Shown here: piece after piece, positions 25,593-37,200 of the stretch
Layout: every line of letters begins with the position of its first letter
Position numbering within the stretch: the stretch's first letter is position 1
NCBI GenBank assembly: GCA_002270565.1
Contig: NQMI01000083.1
Span: forward strand, 1 to 64,000
Direction of reading: 5' to 3'
Length of the DNA stretch: 64,000 bases
From: Stenocarpella maydis
Lineage: Eukaryota > Ascomycota > Sordariomycetes > Diaporthales > Diaporthaceae
Position numbers and translations under genes: made by a program
The notes under the pieces: model-generated
Databases searched by the model: none
What the model was told of the DNA's origin: nothing
The model's input: only the letters and a program-made list of their open reading frames with translations

Positions 25593-26918
25593 TTATCTCC
25601 CACCCTTCCTACCTCTCCCCTCAAAGGTTGGGTGCCCCCTCGGGTCCCTCCTGAGCTCCTCCATGGCCTCGACATGCGGCGAGCCCTCGCCCTTCTCGAT
25701 CTTCAGGGCATCGATGGCCAGGGACGCATACTTGGCGGCGCGCAGGTCAAAGCCCAGCACGTTGAAGTTGAGCGCCGCGAGGATGTAGGCGCTGGCGAGG
25801 CGGCAGTGGAGGCGCTCCTCCTCGTACAGCTTGAGCAGGTAGGTCACCAGCCCGGCCGAGACGTCCCCGGACGACGCGCCCCCGAGGTCCTGGAGCTGCC
25901 CCTCGATCCACCTGAGCTCCTTGAGGCGCCTGTCCGACTCGGCGGCCTCGCCGGCCGCGGCGCTGCAGTGGGCGCAGGTGCACCCGAAGCCCCAGTGGGA
26001 GCGGGCGCGCTCCTGCCTCTCGGCGCGCGGGGCGAGGGGGTCCAGGTAGGTTATGGTGATCTCCTCGCCGGCCTCGATCGGGCGGACGGCGGTGGTGATG
26101 TGCATCAGTGTCGACTGGTCGACGTAGTAGGCGGCGTTTGGCCGGCAGTCGTGGTTCGTCTTGCCCACCTCGGGGAAGGCGCCGTAGTGCTGGCCGTCGG
26201 CGCCGCCCAGGTCCAGCCGGAAGGCATTGGTGGCGAGGCGGGCTGCGACGGGATGCTCGTCCGGGTCGTGGGCCATCTGGGCCATGAACAGGGCCGCGCT
26301 CTTGTCAGGGAGTGACCTGAGGGCCAGGCCCAAGAGGTGGTGCTGCCCGGCCTGGTCTGGTTCCTCCTTGAAGGCCTGGTGGACGAGAAGGACCGGGGTG
26401 TGGGCCATGATGGGATCGCCGCGGACGAGACGCCGGTTGGCTACGACGCCGTCCCCTTTGCCCGCGACCTCTGCGACGTGGAAGGGAAGGTCCTCGTCGT
26501 CGTTGTTGTTGTTGTTGTTGTTGAATGAGACCTCGTACTCATGAAGCAGATCCCCAACCTCCCTGACCTTGGCGATATTCTCGGGGGTGGTGATGGCGGC
26601 GATGCCCCTGCCGCCGGCGAAGCGCGCGCTGTGGTAGAGGCAGTATTCGCCAACACAGTCATGGCCGCCAGTCCATCGCGGTGGACCGGCGAGGCTGTTG
26701 ACAATGTTGGTGAGATTCTGCTGCCTCAGGACAGGACAGACGAGGTCCGGAGGGATCAGGCTCCACCAGCAGACATCGGAGCTGTCGAAGGCGACCTGCT
26801 CATGGAGCAGGGCTGTCGTGACGGGCGAGGTGAGCAGCTGCAGAGCTGCCAGCAGCAAGAGCGACAGGGAGTGCGAGTGCGACCACGGCGGGGGCGATAC
26901 AACAGCCGGGGCCAGCAT
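25593..26918 (-). CDS. SET-domain protein with signal-peptide-like N-terminus
   Basis: Intronless, 441 residues from the ATG at 26918. The frame is open further upstream, but this Met precedes a hydrophobic stretch (SLSLLLLAALQLLT), so it is the likely start. A Cys-rich segment (about residues 50-95) and a run of seven Asn (133-139, from a GTT/AAC repeat) precede the SET domain. The domain shows GDGVVANRRLVRGD, the cofactor motif NHDCRPN (255-261), GEEITITY (284-291) and a post-SET cysteine cluster CTCAHC (313-318). Helical C-terminal residues follow. SET proteins transfer methyl groups from S-adenosylmethionine to lysines of proteins. Fungal proteins of this layout exist, but their substrates are unknown. 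The secretory-type N-terminus is odd for a histone methyltransferase. Confidence 0.85.
   Translation of the reverse strand: MLAPAVVSPPPWSHSHSLSLLLLAALQLLTSPVTTALLHEQVAFDSSDVCWWSLIPPDLVCPVLRQQNLTNIVNSLAGPPRWTGGHDCVGEYCLYHSARFAGGRGIAAITTPENIAKVREVGDLLHEYEVSFNNNNNNNDDEDLPFHVAEVAGKGDGVVANRRLVRGDPIMAHTPVLLVHQAFKEEPDQAGQHHLLGLALRSLPDKSAALFMAQMAHDPDEHPVAARLATNAFRLDLGGADGQHYGAFPEVGKTNHDCRPNAAYYVDQSTLMHITTAVRPIEAGEEITITYLDPLAPRAERQERARSHWGFGCTCAHCSAAAGEAAESDRRLKELRWIEGQLQDLGGASSGDVSAGLVTYLLKLYEEERLHCRLASAYILAALNFNVLGFDLRAAKYASLAIDALKIEKGEGSPHVEAMEELRRDPRGHPTFEGRGRKGGR
26502..26523. repeat. GTT trinucleotide repeat inside the SET gene
   Basis: About seven GTT units on the plus strand encode the poly-Asn tract of the minus-strand SET protein. 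Such tracts often vary in length between strains. Confidence 0.9.
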
Positions 26919-29516
26919 GTTGGTGCGATGGTGCTGATGACAACAACGACATTGAAGAAGCCAGGCCCTCTGGCGGGTTTGGGGGCGAGCCAACCGGTGT
27001 GGCCAGGTTGGCTCGGGCCACTTTAGCTGGTCTGGTCTCCACGAGTTAGTTGCCTGGCTATTATTGGCGTGCAACATGGGCCGAGGACACAGCACTGCAC
27101 CGTCAAGTCGCAGCTGCACGAGTGCTGTGTCCCAGCGTTGTACAAGGAGGACAAGGTCGAGAAATATGCATTGATGAGGAGTAGCAACTGAAGAATCACA
27201 GAGGCACGCACGCACATCTTGACCGTCCCACCCATCAGCAATCGCTGGACGCACGGCGTCCTTGGTCAACCAAGAGTAGCCGACATCCCAAAGCCGGACT
27301 TGGTTGGATTGGATTGTTTCTCCATTTTTTAGCTGCTGCGATTGTGGAAATGCCATGATGACGCAACCGTCCGATTGTCAAACGGGCCGGAGCGTTTTGG
27401 CCTGGGTGGTCCGTGCTCAAGCTCACCTCACCTCGCCTTATCATGCTCAACCGCAGCTTCACCGAAACCTGCCCCTCGGGCTGTGCATGCGCCATGCCGC
27501 GTTGTGGCACTTCTACTCGCGCATACAGACAAAACAGGCAAGGGCTTGACTTGTGACCATGAATATGGAGCTCGCATGTAGAAGGCTATCAATCATTACG
27601 GTTATGTCAGTTCCTTACCTTTGCCCATGGAAACTGATACTTCGATGGTAGATGACGGGCTGCGGGTTAGGGTGCGGGGACGGTGGGGGCAGGCTGGAGG
27701 GAGCACACTGGCGTAGAGAGGTACCTGGGTACATACCTAAGTATGTACCGTAGTCCGTACCCGCCGGCCATGACATCGGATCTGCATATCTCAAGAATCC
27801 TCTACCCACCCATCCCATGTCCACCACCAACCTCAACGCTTGTTCCGCCCCAGCTGCGCGCCGGATTCGTCTGTCGTGGATCCCCAGCCTCGCTTCGCTT
27901 CGCCGCCTACCTGGTGCGGGCTAGGCGGCCAAAGCCTCCTGGCGCGGTTTGCTGTTTCGTGCACTGACCGACTGGATGCCCTTCAACGGTCCATGCGATC
28001 CGTCTCATTGCTGGCAGGAGGCGGGCGGCAGTACAAGATAGCGTTGGGTTCACGGCATGTTTTCCATGCCGAGACACGCTGTCTCGGCCATCGCGACAGT
28101 CCATACTTGGCATCGGCAATCAGCTCGTGCTGCCCTGCGGCCACTCTCTTGCCGCCGTGGAGGCGGGCAGCGTAGCATCTGACGAGCGGCCACCTGCAGC
28201 ACCAGCGGGGCAAGCTTTGAGGCAAGCAAGCCAACATTACCCAGCCTCAGCCCCAGCCCCAGCCTGTCATCAGCCTTATGGCACGGCGACACGCGGCCAA
28301 GCCATGCATCATCTTCCCTGGCTTCCGGTTACCCTCACCCACCGTATACCCAGAGTCCTGGAAGCCTAGAGTCATCCATGGCCACCGCGTGCCGCTTGAA
28401 TTGCCGTGTCATCCGCCCAGCCCATCACAGCTGCTCCTTGTTCCAGCTAGCTGGCGGCCTCTGCGTCATGATTGCACCGATGCTCACTACGAGCTCTGTG
28501 CTTCGCCACACAGTACCGTGGTCTTTCAGATGCACCTGGTTGCTGGCACCTTGGGCTCCTCTGTCCTTTTCTTAACACCATGTGCTGACCGCTTTCCTTA
28601 GCTCTGGACCAAAATTGTTCCAGACCCTCCCAGGTCCCGGGGGTGCGCGTGCGCACCGAAGCTGTTCCAAGTTTCGACCAGCCTCCACATAGAAGGATGG
28701 TAGCTGTCCACCTGGGCACCTGTTGGGATGACGGCAGCATGATCCCATCCCCTGGCTTTTCAAATGGCAACGAGTACATGGCTTGGGTGTAGCATTCCCT
28801 CAGCTTCCTCACTTCTCACCACCTTGGCCGATACTTCCCTCCTCCTCGCTCGGCCTCAGTCCCGGTCTTAGCGCAGCATCTTGCAGGGCTCACCAGCTAC
28901 TTCCGGGCTTGTGACCTGTTTGGATTCGTCGCACTCACCTCGCGTCCTTCCTCCAAGCCTCGGGCCATACCAAGCGTTTGGTCTCCATTTTTCTCTCCTT
29001 TGGTGTTTATCATCTGTTTTCTTGGTTCATTTCCACATTGCGCCGTCTCTGGGGGCAGTTTGCTGCCAAGCGGACTCCATCTTGCCTGTGTCGAAGTCCG
29101 CCTACGTCCTGACGCGAGTCCAAGACAGACTCTCTTAGCAACGTCCTGCCTTCTATTGTTTCTGATTGCCATCCTGGGGCATATTATATTTCTGGCACAA
29201 AAACAAAGCCAAGTCTTCAAAGTCGCTTTCATATTGTACGATCCTAACATCCAGGCACTGGTCTCAGCGGAAACCATACACTACTATCTATCCACCAAAC
29301 AGCTGAGGCCGTGACGGGGCCAAGCCACACCACGAGTGTCATGATCTCATCGCCACCGATTTAGGTGCCGTTTCGCTGTTACCTCAGGTCCAACGCGGGC
29401 TCGTCCTATAGACCGTTGCGTTCTCGGCTTGCATTCATCGTCCTAGTTGCCCTGCGCCGGGTCGAAGCGCACGCCTGGAGTTCAAGGTCATCGTGTGTCT
29501 AGAGGTGTCCGTCGTC
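26919..29516. other. Divergent intergenic region, no gene seen
   Basis: 2.6 kb between the divergent SET and glycosyltransferase-like genes. Open frames here carry no domain. It probably contains both promoters and leaders. Imperfect TACCTAGG-like words occur near 27720-27755. Confidence 0.5.
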
Positions 29517-30884
29517 ATGTCAAGCCGTCGGCACACCAACTTTGTTACGATTGCATGTCTTTTCATTATCTTCACACTGTTACTCCGTATCGACTTTGGC
29601 GGCAAGAATGTTGCAAAACAAGTCAAGGGCGGTGTTGAGAGCCGGATAGATGGACTGCGTGGTCTTGTGGGGCCCAAAGAGCATCCCAGCCCAACACCAA
29701 AATACAAACCGACACCGACTTACACCCCACCGCCTGTTCGCGACCCATTTCCCCTCCTAGCGACCTCGACGCCTCCTCCAATTCCGCGGTGGAACAGGCC
29801 TCGGCCGAATCTCCACAGAGAATATGACCTGCCAATAGCACCTCCCCTGCTTATTGGGTTCACTCGCACGTGGCCTATCCTCCTGCAAGCAGTCGTCTCG
29901 TATATTACCGCAGGATGGCCGCCTGAGCAGATATATGTCATCGAGAACACCGGCGTCCAGATGGCCAACGCCCGTGGCCAGCTCTCCCTTCAGAACCCAT
30001 TCTATCTGAATCACGCACAGCTCAGGAAGCTGGGTGCCAACGTGGTACAGACGCCTGTGCTCCTTAGCTTTGCGCAGCTACAGAACTTCTTCCTTTCCAT
30101 GGCCAACACTCACGAGTGGCCCTACTACTTCTGGTCGCATCAAGACGTGCTGACCCTGTCCTTCGAAGAAGGCTTCGAGGGGGTCACGCCACCATACGAC
30201 AAGCCCGGGTACAAGACGGTATATGAGCTTGGATGCCAGTGGCTCGATGATGCGCGCAAGAACGACAGCCGATGGGGTGCGCGTTTCTTCGCGTACGATC
30301 ACCTCGCGCTGGTCAACCCGAAGGCTTACGAGGAGGTCGGAGGGTGGGATACGCTCATCCCCTACTATTTGACAGACTGTGATATGCACAGTCGCCTTCT
30401 CATGTCAAACCTGACCATGGTCGACAAGCACGCCGGAATAGTCACTGATACCAGCTCTGCACTAAATAACCTCCTGGCGCTGTATCGCGACCCCGACGTC
30501 ACCCCCGATTTCACAGACCCGAACCCACCAGCACCGCCCCCTGAGGGAGACACTAAGGCAAAACGCGCGACGGGCCCCGAACCAGCCGGTTCTGAGGACC
30601 CGAACCTGGCCTACTACACCTCGCTCCGGCACGTCTCGGACCGCATGTTCCACTACAAGCACGGCGACCGGGGCCGCAACACGTGGCAGCAGGGCCAGCA
30701 CGGCGGGGCGGGCGAACCCTTTTACTACCCCTCGGCAGGGCTCGCCGAGGCCATCGATGTCCTCACCGAGGCGGGCCGCGAGGTGTTCCGCCGCAAGTGG
30801 GGCCACCGCGACTGCGACCTCATCTCGGGCGCGGGCCTGAAGCTGGGGGACGCGTGGCGGGTCCAGAGGGACTGGTCGGACTAG
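29517..30884 (+). CDS. Type II membrane glycosyltransferase-like protein
   Basis: Intronless, 455 residues. A short cytoplasmic N-terminus (MSSRRHT) is followed by one hydrophobic anchor (about residues 9-25, ending LLLRIDF), then a Pro/Thr-rich stem (about 50-110) and a globular domain. This is the layout of Golgi glycosyltransferases. The globular part has PPLLIGFTRTWPILLQAVVSY, AGWPPEQIYVIENT, YYFWSHQDV and a DCD triplet in YYLTDCDMHSRLL that could be the metal-binding DxD motif of a GT-A fold. A Met eight codons upstream is also in frame, but 29517 has the better context and topology. The donor sugar and acceptor are unknown, and I do not recognise a named orthologue. Confidence 0.75.
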   Translation: MSSRRHTNFVTIACLFIIFTLLLRIDFGGKNVAKQVKGGVESRIDGLRGLVGPKEHPSPTPKYKPTPTYTPPPVRDPFPLLATSTPPPIPRWNRPRPNLHREYDLPIAPPLLIGFTRTWPILLQAVVSYITAGWPPEQIYVIENTGVQMANARGQLSLQNPFYLNHAQLRKLGANVVQTPVLLSFAQLQNFFLSMANTHEWPYYFWSHQDVLTLSFEEGFEGVTPPYDKPGYKTVYELGCQWLDDARKNDSRWGARFFAYDHLALVNPKAYEEVGGWDTLIPYYLTDCDMHSRLLMSNLTMVDKHAGIVTDTSSALNNLLALYRDPDVTPDFTDPNPPAPPPEGDTKAKRATGPEPAGSEDPNLAYYTSLRHVSDRMFHYKHGDRGRNTWQQGQHGGAGEPFYYPSAGLAEAIDVLTEAGREVFRRKWGHRDCDLISGAGLKLGDAWRVQRDWSD

Positions 30885-31140
30885 CGTAGGTGCCCGACTG
30901 GCGGGCCGCGGTCGCGCGGGTGGGAATGCGGGGGTGGGAGGCTCGGCCTGGGGTGGGTATGTGAGCGGTGGTTTTGGGGACGGGCATGGGTGGTTTGATG
31001 GTGTTGTTCTGGTGTGGGTTGGTGGGGCCAGAGTCGGTCGTTTGCTGAGACTGTTTTGGTTAAAGAGGAGGAAAAAGTGGGTGTGTGTGTGTTGCTGTAA
31101 CTGGCCGTAGTTACTGGTTGAAGTGGAGATGGTGTTGCAT

Positions 31141-31216
31141 CTTTCTTTCTTTCTTTCTTACTTTCTTACTTCCTTACTCCCTTACTTTCTTACTTTCTTA
31201 CTTTCTTACTTTCTTT
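31141..31216. repeat. CTTT/CTTA tetranucleotide tract
   Basis: About 19 tetranucleotide units, pure CTTT at the left and alternating CTTA/CTTT to the right. Confidence 0.9.
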
Positions 31217-32218
31217 TTTGGTGATAGAGGCGCTTCGGCGCTGGCAATTTTGTCTGTTATGTGTGTTTTGGTAAGCACCTACCTACCTAGGTGGGGAAAA
31301 CTGATAAGGGATTATTACGTGTTAGCGTGTTAGCCTTGCGCGTTCACGTTTGTCTGGTCATACGTTGGTATGATTTACTGGGGAGAGGTGGGGGCGGCGA
31401 GGTAGGAGATGCCATATAAGCAACATGGAGTAGTGACACGGTACTTGACCAAGTTTGAGTGTGTGGTGATTATGCTAGACTTTGTGTTGATTCTTTCTAT
31501 ATGTGTTTCTCGAATTGACAAGTAAGACAAATGTTACAATTTCCTGGGACATGTTACGATGTTTCTACGGCCAGAGGTACGTATCCGTGTTGTGGGGATT
31601 GTTGAGGCAATACTAGGTTCTTGGGACACCAACCCTACTTGGGGAATTATACTTGTAATATGCACTTTCCTGGCTGGCAGGACAACGTCTGATATAGGTC
31701 TGGTGTCTCAGTCCGGGAAGGCGATTCAAAGTGGCAACATTGGACTTGACTAGATGGAGGACGCGTGCATTGTTGTTACTACTGTTGGAGCACCAAGGCT
31801 CATACCTAGGTGGATGGGTCGAGTGCATTCGACCGTGGTTACGTGCGGATGGGTCGTAGCGGTGGTGCCTGGCGTGTTGTACCCGGCGGCACGGTCCTAC
31901 GCTAGGTTACTTTTCGGTACGTGTAAGTGAACAATGCTGTTGAGGGGCGCATAATTATGATTGCCTCCACACAGCTCAGACTACGTGTGTGATAAACAGA
32001 GGTCTCAGCTGAATTACGCTTGAGTATCCACGACGGCTACAGCGGGACGAAGGGGGGGAGGGGGGACAGTTAGCAATCCCGGCGCAAGGAAATGTGATGT
32101 CGATACACGAAATTGACATTTGGTATGCAATGAAAACGTATACACATGTACCTTCAACGCCCGCCCCGTGTAACGCGATACATCAAAACAAACAGAAAAT
32201 TTCTAGGAACAGCGCTTA

Positions 32219-32219
<1 letters not shown>

Positions 32220-32250
<31 letters not shown>
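32220..32250. repeat. TA dinucleotide microsatellite
   Basis: Fifteen uninterrupted TA units about 130 bases downstream of the PDI stop codon. Confidence 0.95.
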
Positions 32251-32252
<2 letters not shown>

Positions 32253-32380
32253 CCTTTTCGTTTGGAAAACGGGGCCATTCTCGACCCGAGAGCCTCCCCC
32301 GTGGAGAACTTCCACGTATACTACTGATAAAAACTAGACCAGAAAAAAAAAGGGCACCCCAAACGAGGCGAGGCAGTAAC

Positions 32381-34260
32381 CTACAGCTCGTCATGGATGT
32401 GCTTCACGGGCGTGACGCCCTGAAGGGGCTTCTCGTGGACGTCGCCCGCCGCGCCGCCCATGGGGACCTGCTGCGCCCCGCCGTCGTCCAGCGGCCCGCC
32501 CTGCTGGCCGGCGGGCTCGGCGCCGTGGCGGGCGTTCTCCCGGACGAACCTCACGAGGTCGCTGTGGGTGCGCTGGCCCTCGTACGAGACGGGGTTTGCC
32601 TTGTCGTCGGCCCTGTAGAGGCGGACCCAGGGGACGTAGGGCACGTCCTCGGGCAGGTCGTTCTTCATGATGTCCATCTTTGCGATGACGACGCCCGACC
32701 CGGGGGAGCCGCTGGCGTAGGTGGACGCGAGGGCGTCGTAGACGGGGCCCAGGGCCTTGCAGTAGGGGCAGTCCTCGCGGAAGTAGTAGAGCAGGACGTC
32801 CTTGGCCGGGTCGAGCACCACGCTCTCGAAGTTGTCGGCCACGACCTTGGTGACGGGCCCGTCCTGCGACGGGGGCACCGGCTCCGACTTGACCATGGGC
32901 GTGAGGCGGCCCGCCAGGAAGTCCTCGGCGAAGGGCCCGATGCCGCGCGCCGACAGGTCCGGGGTGCTGCCCTGGACGTGGTAGGGATACTTGCCGCGCT
33001 TGGCGCCGTCGTAGATGGCAAAGGCCGGGAAGTCCTTCTCGGCGCCGTTGTCGAGGTGCAGGTACCCCGCGAACCCGGCAAAGTCGGGCGTCTCGGCCGT
33101 CGCGAAGGCCAGCCTGCCCCTGAGCTTCTTGGCCAGCGGCCGCAGCTCGTTGGCCACGGCGCGGCGGTCGTCGTCGGTGCGCGAGAAGATGAAGGCGGTG
33201 GGGCCGTTGCTGCCCGAGACGTAGCTGCGCCAGGTGTTGTAGCCGAGCTCGCCGATGAGCGGGGTGTAGGTGGTCTTGGCGAAGGTCTTGATGGCCTCGA
33301 TGTCCTCGATGTCGCCCTTGTAGACCTCCTTGCCCTCGCCGTTGGGCTCGTACATGACGATGGAGGGGGCGCTGACACCTGCGGACGCGGCGGCGGCTGC
33401 GTCGAAAGTCACGCCGATGGGGAAGTCCTCGTGGAGCTTCTCGGCGGCGGCCCAGAGGGCGCCCCTGGAGACGGCGTCATCTGCATCAAAGTAGCCCATC
33501 AAGACGACCTCCTCCTTCTCCTTGTCGAGGAAGGCATCATGGAGCGCCTTGGTGGCGAGCTCGTTCACGGTGGCAAGCACTTGCTTCTTCACAAAGTCGA
33601 CAATTCTGGGATCCGGTTAGCCCGTCGGCCTCCTCGACGCACCCGGGAAGGGGCCAGCCGTCATGTTTCTTACGCTGAAGACCTCCTTGGGCCGTCGTAC
33701 TCGTGGTACAGCTCACGACCCTCCTTAAAGATCTTGAGGGTAGGGAACGCCCTGATCATGTAGTCCTGGCAAAAGGAGGCAAACCTCGTGCAGTCGATCT
33801 TTGCGAGCTTGACATTGATGTTCTGCTCCCTCAATGTCCTGGCAGCAGCCTCATACTTGGGAGCAAAGGTTTGGCAGTGCCGACTGTAGAAGGAAGAATG
33901 GTTAGCAGGCGGAGGGGATGGCAGCGCGGGAGGCTGAGACAAGCCAAGGGTTCCGGTCCAGCTAGAATAGCTCGGCATAGCACACTGCGGGGCAGGGGGG
34001 ACTCACCACCAGGGCTAGATATCAGGGAGCATCGCGTCAGCAGTTGGTCGTCTTGATGCAGCACAGGCGGGTCGAGCTAGGGGGCCGGGGAGGGGAGCAC
34101 CTACGGCGTAGAACTCGGTCATGACCACATCGTTCTCCTTGATGAAATTCCTGAAGCTCGTCGGCTGCAGCTCGATGGCAGACTCTGTCCCGGGCTCGTC
34201 AGCGAGGGCGGCTGCAGAGAGCCCGAGCAGGCCGAGGGCGAGGTTTGTCAGGAGCCTCAT
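32381..34260 (-). CDS. ER protein disulfide isomerase homologue with atypical active sites
   Basis: Thioredoxin-fold enzyme of the ER lumen, 532 residues. Exons on the minus strand: 34260-34105, 34014-34007, 33883-33674, 33605-32381. It has a signal peptide (cleavage probably after residue 20, AALA-DEPG) and ends in the retention signal HDEL. Domain order a-b-b'-a' follows classical PDI, with b' around residues 235-345. The first site is PWCRHC (Cys55, Cys58) where PDI has WCGHC. The second is EDCPYC (Cys404, Cys407), with Asp instead of Trp and the CPYC sequence typical of glutaredoxins. Both cysteine pairs are kept, so redox activity is likely but with altered potential. The first site is assembled across an 8-nt exon. 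The last 60 residues before HDEL are Gly/Gln-rich. This may be a paralogue rather than the main PDI. Confidence 0.9.
34007..34014 (-). other. 8-nt microexon of the PDI gene
   Basis: Between intron 1 (34104-34015, GTAGGT...ATCTAG, branch CTGAC) and intron 2 (34006-33884, GTGAGT...CTACAG, branch CTAAC) lie eight bases, CCCTGGTG. They encode Pro, Trp and two bases of the first active-site Cys codon. Without them the frame breaks and the active site is lost. Confidence 0.88.
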
Positions 34261-37200
34261 GGCTGCGGCGGCAGCGTCGATGTGGTAGTATGTACTCTGA
34301 AGCTATACACACAGACAGACAGACAGTGAGCAGTAGTTGGTACGAAAGAAAGGAGGCAAGGATATGATAATGAAGGGTCGCGAGTGAGCTAGCACAGCAC
34401 GTGTGCAGCCGTCGAAGTGAAGTGAAATCCAGTCGAGGCAAGTCGAGACAAGTCACAAGCCAAAGAGAGTGAGCGTAGGGTGAGATGTGATTAGATAAGG
34501 AAAATGAAGGGCTCTTGTTATGAAGGATAAGGATGAAGGGCTGACGGGGTCGGGGTTGCGGGTGTGCGACGAGATTTCCAGGGGCCCGGCCACCGACCAT
34601 CGACCACACATGCAGTCCAAGTCCAGTCCATGAGACGTGGCCAATTTCCCGTTTCGGCCCCAATCTACGCTGGCCCATCGGTACGTACTCCGTACTCCCG
34701 TTCCTCCGTTTCCCCAGGGACACCCTAACCCTTGCCCGCAGAAACAACTCAACAGCTGAGCCGAGGGACAATACGGTGATGCAACGCAGGGGGACGGGCA
34801 GGGAAACAAAAAAAGGAATGAATCTATGGCGGCACGATCAAAATCCACTCCAGACACATGCGATTCCCAGATGGTTCGTTGGCAGGCCCAAGCCGTCAAA
34901 AAGGTCGCCCCCACCACTGGGGCCGAAGGCGCGGCTCAAACCCCGTCCGTACCTGCATCAGGGGCTGGGCCACTGGTCGTATCAAAAATAGCCTGATGGC
35001 CTACTCACTCTGCTCGCTGACATAATCAGGCCCCTGGTTGCTTGACGACGCTGCTTAACAAGTCCGACTTGGTCACCGCCAAGTCGCTGCACTTACCTCG
35101 CGCTATTACAATGCCTGTGCTACTTTTGTTCTTAGCAGGTGCAGTATGTCATCAATGAAATAGCTCTTCTCTCACTTTTCTGGGGATGCAGGCCGTCCCA
35201 GCACGAGGACCCAGGGAGAATACCTAGGTACGTCTGTTAGGTAGACGACTAGGGGTGTTGACACCCGATAACTATCTCAACAACGCACTTGCACATAGCG
35301 TTCGATGGTATCAAGCTAGTTTTGTCATTTGTAGAGATGGCTTCGGCCTTGACGGCTTGACGGACTGTCAAGAGAGCCGGCACGAGCCGGCACGGCGTGA
35401 CAACAATGCGTACGGTGTGAAATTATGGCTTCTGGCTCAGCCCTGGCTCGCAGAAGAGCACTTGAGTACTTTCAGGCTCTGCCTGAGGTGACGGTGGTTA
35501 ATGTTTGAGAACCCGGACTCAACCTGGGAAATCCACTTAGCGCATATCTATCTCGTGCAATCCTAATGAATAAGTACCTACCACACTTTGAAACATGTCC
35601 ACCATTTCATTCTGCACACAAGGTGCTAGACGCCGATTAGATACTTATCCGATCTTCCAAGGTCATCTATGGAATGACATTCGGGAGAACTCTCTGAGAA
35701 TTGGCCTGCCCAGGACTGGCAGTACTCGAGCAATGAACTAGTAAGACGATCGAATATTGCCCGTACTTGGAGATAGTTGAGTTCTGAGTGTTGCTCAGGA
35801 TATGCGAAAACACAGCGACGGATCAATAAAATGATGCTTTAAGTGCTGCTTTGGAACATATTTGCCTTTTCAAGCGGGTGCCCGCTTGAACAGTTATCAG
35901 ACATCCGGCGTATTTAGAGACCCGTCACATACTTTCTTATCTGAGGGGCAACACAGGCGAAACACCAATCCATTCACATGGTCAGAATTTAATTAAAGTT
36001 TAAGATGAAACTTATGTAGAAGGTCATCCAAGTGTCGTGGTCACCCTAGAAAGGTTTCACTCAAAACATATTTTCCCCCCCTTACGTCCTCAGTACTGTG
36101 TGTTGCTGAAACATTTCAGGGGCTATGGGTACCTCTGGGCCATATATCAAGGCGACATTGAACCCATTCTCTAGTCTGCTTTTCAATGCCAGAATGCTAT
36201 AATTGCTGGGCTGCTTGTTGCGTTACCTACTAACGATGACTTCTTGACCCGTCATCCCCGGCCGGGAGCTCATCATTCACATTCTGTTCAACGCAAGAGA
36301 TGATTGACCCAAGGATCTTGGCATTATCATTCGTATGGAACATGGCCCCACTGCAATTTCATCAATGGATTCAAGAGAGTAATTGATCTCGATATCATGC
36401 GCTTGGCTCGACAGATCACTTGACGTGTGAGACAAGTTTTGATCCCCAGCGTGCTGGGTCCTGAAGCCATGACGCGTTTCCATGTGAACCTGCGCGTCGA
36501 GAATCTCAATACATACAAGTCGCGAATAACGCAATAAGTTTGCAGCGAAGCATTTGCCACAGTCGATGTGAATTGAACCGCCATCGTTCTTCGGCGCGAT
36601 TCCTATTGCTGAACGTGGCAATGGGGTCTTGGTACATCATGCACGCGACTCAGCATCGCGTGATCCAGACGAACTGGGAGGTATTTACCACAAATTTGAT
36701 GCACGCGCTAGGAAACACATCCGAGAAAGATCAATATACCGCCAGGATAGGCTCAAGTACTACTTAAGTAGTTGTATTGCGGTCACACTGCGAGCTAGCC
36801 ACTGTCGTATCAAATTTACCTCTTTACGAGTGTGTTATGTCCGCATTCTCAATTCATGCCATTTCTCTCCATATCTGGGACTCTATACGAGGACATGCTC
36901 ATAAATACAATGTCTTCGCCCAAAAAATAAATTCATGTAGTTATAGTTAAACTCTCGCCTCCATCAGCATCCGTCACCTAGTCACCAATTCAAACTGCCG
37001 TAATCGCCGTCGAGTCAGACCTCTGAGTTTACACTTTCGAACTATGCCTCAGATGCTATGTTGCTGTCTGATCGAGCACTTAGTCTAGCCATACGAGTCA
37101 TACCGGAAGGGGGCACCACGGAATTGACGCCCGTTGAATGGGCACAATTCTAAGCGGCCGCTGTTTCGGGAAATCCCGTGCTTTCACACACCCATGGTGG

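Larger units (their letters stand above)
30885..32380. other. Intergenic with simple repeats
   Basis: Convergent spacer between the glycosyltransferase-like gene and the PDI gene. It contains G/T-rich sequence, a CTTT/CTTA tract, a TA repeat and two TACCTAGGTG words (31284 and 31803). No gene recognised. Confidence 0.55.

Noticed and set aside
25509..26315. 268-codon plus-strand frame opposite the SET gene
   Set aside because: Antisense shadow caused by high third-position GC.
32393..33763. 456-codon plus-strand frame opposite the PDI gene
   Set aside because: Shadow of the GC-rich PDI exon; Val/Gly/Ala-rich translation with no motif.
36277..36621. 114-codon minus-strand frame
   Set aside because: A second overlapping frame is equally open; no family resemblance.
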